8,494 nucleotides of DNA from positions 1-8,494 of the forward strand of contig JAPUIP010000880.1 in the NCBI GenBank assembly GCA_027296925.1, given 5' to 3'. Within the stretch, counting starts at the first letter, position 1. Every line of letters starts with the position of its first letter. The position numbers and the translations under genes were made by a program. A model generated the notes under the pieces. The model was not told where the DNA came from. It did no database searches and saw only the letters and a list, made by a program, of their open reading frames with translations. This DNA comes from Candidatus Poribacteria bacterium (lineage in GTDB: Bacteria; Poribacteria; WGA-4E; PCPOR2b). Positions 6,328-8,494 of the stretch are shown here, in pieces.

Positions 6328-7117
6328 AAGTCCGCGGTTTATTGGTGACTTTTTGACCATTTAGAAAAAAGGCGGGGGTCCCCGTCACGCCGGAGTTGCG
6401 ACCTGTTTGAGAGTCATTGGTGATTTTTTTGAGAACTGCCTGCGAATGCAGATCCCTTTGAAATTGGTCCACATCCAGATTCAGTGAAACGGCGTAGTGC
6501 AAAAACATCTCTTTTGCTTCTGCCCTTTCTTTTCCTGACCATTCCTCTTGTCCCACAAAAAGCAAATGATGCATCTCCCAGAATTTACCTTGGCGGCCGG
6601 CGGCTTCTGCACTGCTCGCTGCCAATGTTGCATTTGCATGGTTTTGTTGCAAGGGATAGTGACGGAAAACCAGGTGGAAGTCGTCGCCCAATTCTTCTAC
6701 GAGCCGCTTGATAATATGGTGATATTTCGCACAGAGCGGGCATTGATAGTCACTGTACTCAACTAAAGTGATTGGCGCGTCCGGATTGCCCAGGGTCCAA
6801 CCGAGAGCAGGGATTTGATCGGTTAACTGGGTTGTAGCTTCTGGTTCAGGATGATCGGTTAACTGAGTTGCGGTCTCGGGCTCAGGGCCATTCGTAAAGT
6901 AAATCAGCGCGAAGACCAGGAGAGCCAATCCGGCCACCAGGCCTGACCATCCCGCCACACGCTTGATTAGACGCCGTTTCTGGGCTAACTGTATCTCCGC
7001 AAGCTGCAGCTGCTGCGCTTCCTCTTGCCGCTTCAATTGCCGACGCTGCTTTTTGCCGACTTGGGATGCTTGTTGAGTTCCAGCATGCCGAGGGCGACGT
7101 TTTCGCTTCTGATTCAT
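6278..7117 (-). CDS. Membrane-anchored DsbA-family thiol:disulfide oxidoreductase
   Basis: A 279-aa protein. Residues 1-53 form a very basic, Gln-rich, probably helical cytoplasmic tail (many KR/RR pairs). A single membrane anchor spans about 55-74 (GWSGLVAGLALLVFALIYF). A Pro/Glu/Thr linker with a duplicated 12-residue unit (TQLTDHPEPEAT, TQLTDQ) follows at about 77-101. The periplasmic domain (105-279) is of the DsbA/thioredoxin_4 type: LGNPDAPITLVEYSDYQCPL with active site CPLC (Cys126-Cys129), then FRHYPLQQNHANATLAASSA, the helical insert with GKFWEMHHLLF, and the cis-proline loop GVTGTPAFFLNG (Pro248). It would introduce disulfides into exported proteins and be re-oxidised by the VKOR protein encoded next. 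The ATG at 7117 is supported by CAGGAGA 9 nt upstream and by a near-consensus promoter 50 nt further up. It overlaps the VKOR start by 50 nt. Confidence 0.9.
   Translation of the reverse strand: MNQKRKRRPRHAGTQQASQVGKKQRRQLKRQEEAQQLQLAEIQLAQKRRLIKRVAGWSGLVAGLALLVFALIYFTNGPEPETATQLTDHPEPEATTQLTDQIPALGWTLGNPDAPITLVEYSDYQCPLCAKYHHIIKRLVEELGDDFHLVFRHYPLQQNHANATLAASSAEAAGRQGKFWEMHHLLFVGQEEWSGKERAEAKEMFLHYAVSLNLDVDQFQRDLHSQAVLKKITNDSQTGRNSGVTGTPAFFLNGQKVTNKPRTYEAFKAFILQSKNKLP
6817..6888 (-). repeat. Two-copy 36-bp in-frame tandem repeat in the DsbA linker
   Basis: Copy 1 (6817-6852) and copy 2 (6853-6888) both begin GATCGGTTAACTG and share most later positions. They encode the duplicated PEPE-T-TQLTD linker unit between membrane anchor and thioredoxin domain. 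The 36-bp period preserves the frame, so it lengthens the linker by 12 residues. Differences are mostly single substitutions, so the duplication is not very recent. Confidence 0.85.
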
Positions 7118-7126
7118 ATATCGGTT

Positions 7127-7133
7127 TCTCCTG
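7127..7133 (-). promoter_or_regulatory. Ribosome binding site of the DsbA-family gene
   Basis: Minus-strand CAGGAGA, then AACCGATAT and ATG at 7117. A good Shine-Dalgarno at a slightly long but normal spacing. Confidence 0.7.
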
Positions 7134-7162
7134 CTGTGTTAACTTGAAATGAACTCGACAGA

Positions 7163-7191
7163 ATCTTACCTGATTCTCAAGTAAATGTCAA
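7163..7191 (-). promoter_or_regulatory. Near-consensus sigma70 promoter for the DsbA/VKOR unit
   Basis: On the minus strand, TTGACA (7191-7186), exactly 17 nt, then TAAGAT (7168-7163). Predicted start is near 7156, giving a leader of about 40 nt to the ATG at 7117. A perfect short inverted repeat AGAATC-N6-GATTCT (7160-7177) covers the -10 element and part of the spacer, so a repressor site is possible but unproven. It lies just past the terminator of the preceding gene. Confidence 0.75.
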
Positions 7192-7225
7192 GATGTTGGT
7201 GGATTCAATGTTGGCGCCGTGTACC

Positions 7226-7265
7226 AAAAAAAGCCTGTGGTAGACGGACATCCACCACGAGCTTT
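7226..7265 (-). terminator. Intrinsic terminator of the Ig/T9SS protein gene
   Basis: On the minus strand, AAAGCTCGTGGT (7265-7254) pairs with ACCACAGGCTTT (7241-7230), a 12-bp stem with one mismatch and one G-U pair and a 12-nt loop. It runs straight into a seven-T tract (7232-7226). It begins 20 nt after the stop codon at 7286. Confidence 0.85.
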
Positions 7266-7285
7266 CGGTTGGGCTCGGTTAAGGT

Positions 7286-8494
7286 TTACTTGAGAATCAA
7301 CATCCGCCGCATCGCGGAATAATCTCCGGCTGTCAGCCGATACAAGTACATACCACTGGCGATCCGCTCGCCGGCGTCGTTCCGTCCGTCCCAATACGCA
7401 GCTTTGGATCGATCCACGTAATAGCCCGCGGAACGGTACCCCAGATCTAGCGTGCGAACCCGCTGGCCCCTGACATTGTAAATCTGGATGCTGACGTTGA
7501 CATCTTCTGCCAACGCAAACGGAATCCAGGTTTCGGGGTTGAATGGATTGGGATTGTTCTGCCGCAACTGTGTCTGAGGCGGTCCGCCTGCATTCACGAT
7601 GGCTGGTGCTGCACCTGACGTCGTGTCAAAGAAGTCAGGATTGTCATTGTCAAGGGCTGGGGTCCACACATGCTCGGCATGGGTCACACCGGTGACCTCC
7701 GCGCGGTACAGCCCTTCAGATGCATTTTGCTGTGTAAAGGTGACCTTTCCTTCTCCATTGGTCGAACCGATGTAAGTCGAGGCGCTATCATCACCTGTTC
7801 CGAAGATAGAGTCACTTCCCGCCCATGTGAGAACCAGCGCGACGGAAGCCCTCTTCACTGCCAGATCGGTGCTTTCGGCTTGTCCATTGGCATTGGAATC
7901 TCGTTTGATATTCACCGGCACCTTGAGATCTAACCGCGATCCGTTTTTCCCTTTGTAGCGCTGTCCCCATGAGATATCCCAGACATACATGCCGTTTGGA
8001 TCGCCCGTCGCACCGTTGGACACATTGACGGAGATCTGAGCGGCGGTACCGATATCCCCGTCGTCGGCAGTCGCCCGAGCATCGAGCGTGCGGGTGCCAT
8101 TTGCCACGGTCGTCGTATCCCAGTTGGCCTCATATTGTCCACTGGAGGCGTTATAGCCTGTTGCCTGCCATGGCCCGCCATCGATGGCGTACTCCACAGT
8201 CAGTTCACCGACAGGGGTACTGGCATCGGTGGCGTCAATTTCAATCGTGACGGTATTGGACACATCGGCCCCACCTGGTGGGTTGACGATCGCGACCACT
8301 GGTATGGCATTATTCACGGTCACGTCCACGGAGTTGGATTCGGTCTGACCGGCGGTGTCTGTTGCCTGAGCCGAGACGGTGTAGGGGCTGTCCGCTACTG
8401 CGGTGGTATCCCAACTGGCCTCCCAGTAGTCGGTCGTGCTGTTATACGTCATGGGTTGCCAATCGCCGCTGTCTATCGCAAAATCGACCGAATC
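7286..8494 (-). CDS. Secreted protein with Ig-like repeats and FlgD/T9SS-type C-terminal domain (5' end missing)
   Basis: The frame is open to the window edge, so this is the last 402 residues of a longer protein; the Met at 8452 is internal. Numbering from that Met, two Ig-like repeats of about 97 residues are seen: the tail of one (up to about 48) and a complete one (49-145), each with '(A)ID.G.W......' then 'WDTT.VA...' and ending in 'V.V.N'. A beta-rich region with MYVWDISW (155-162) and 'SNANGQAESTDLAVKRASVA' follows. The last about 95 residues are a FlgD-Ig-like C-terminal domain: LRQNNPNPFNPETWIPFALA (296-315), SIQIYNVRGQRVRTLDLG, AAYWDGRNDAGERIASGMYL (351-370), YRLTAGDY and MLILK. Such tails direct proteins through type IX-like secretion or anchor them to the cell surface. 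The N-terminal part could be a protease or adhesin; it is not visible. A strong terminator follows the stop. Confidence 0.88.
   Translation of the reverse strand, partial: DSVDFAIDSGDWQPMTYNSTTDYWEASWDTTAVADSPYTVSAQATDTAGQTESNSVDVTVNNAIPVVAIVNPPGGADVSNTVTIEIDATDASTPVGELTVEYAIDGGPWQATGYNASSGQYEANWDTTTVANGTRTLDARATADDGDIGTAAQISVNVSNGATGDPNGMYVWDISWGQRYKGKNGSRLDLKVPVNIKRDSNANGQAESTDLAVKRASVALVLTWAGSDSIFGTGDDSASTYIGSTNGEGKVTFTQQNASEGLYRAEVTGVTHAEHVWTPALDNDNPDFFDTTSGAAPAIVNAGGPPQTQLRQNNPNPFNPETWIPFALAEDVNVSIQIYNVRGQRVRTLDLGYRSAGYYVDRSKAAYWDGRNDAGERIASGMYLYRLTAGDYSAMRRMLILK
8115..8422 (-). repeat. DNA-level trace of the Ig-domain duplication
   Basis: GTATCCCAGTTGGCCTC (8115-8131) and GTATCCCAACTGGCCTC (8406-8422) on the plus strand are the same codons of adjacent Ig repeats, 291 bp (97 codons) apart. 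The sequence between has diverged in most places, so this is an old domain duplication rather than a recent repeat. Confidence 0.7.

Noticed and set aside
1..8494. CRISPR arrays, tRNA or rRNA genes, insertion sequences
   Set aside because: No regularly spaced direct repeats, no cloverleaf-like segment or rRNA-like sequence, and no transposase frame or terminal inverted repeats were seen on either strand.

Overview
This is a bacterial window of about 50% GC. Every gene I can support lies on the minus strand, so transcription runs from right to left. The right edge holds the C-terminal half of a large secreted protein with Ig-like repeats and a FlgD-type/T9SS-type C-terminal domain (NPFNPETWIP ... 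AAYWDGRNDAGERIASGMYLYRLTAG ... LILK). This tail wording is the kind I associate with Candidatus Poribacteria and related uncultured FCB-like lineages. Together with a PEP-CTERM tail, a VKOR/DsbA pair and a CsgG-like protein, it suggests a diderm environmental bacterium. The taxonomic guess is inference from protein style only.

Layout from right to left, in the direction of transcription. (1) 8494-7286: the 3' part of the secreted Ig/T9SS protein, closed by a clear intrinsic terminator (7226-7265). (2) A near-consensus sigma70 promoter (7163-7191) drives an oxidative-folding unit: a membrane-anchored DsbA-family thiol oxidoreductase (7117-6278) overlapping a VKOR-family membrane protein (6327-5836), which in turn overlaps a short reading frame with a PEP-CTERM sorting tail (5867-5568). 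A hairpin plus U-rich tract at 5448-5494 ends the unit. (3) A second near-consensus promoter (5384-5412, TTGACA-N17-TAAAAT) drives a secreted CsgG-like protein (5310-4039) and, 49 nt later, a XylF-type xylose-binding protein (3989-2961). After a 93-nt gap come a 66-aa protein of unknown function (2867-2667) and, 5 nt further, an 801-aa PglZ-domain protein (2661-256). (4) The left edge (177-1) reads as the C-terminal end of a TPR/ATPase-type regulator in an open frame with no start, interrupted by an in-frame TGA at 178-180. I treat it as a broken gene.

How the genes work together. DsbA and VKOR form a self-sufficient disulfide-forming pair: VKOR would re-oxidise the DsbA-like enzyme using quinone, serving exported proteins such as the surface proteins encoded beside it. 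CsgG-like and XylF are both envelope proteins and probably share a transcript, but no sugar permease or ATPase is present. The PglZ protein has all the core alkaline-phosphatase-fold motifs, but none of the other BREX genes is nearby. Its tight coupling to an unrecognised 66-aa protein makes this two-gene unit the best candidate in the window for something undescribed.
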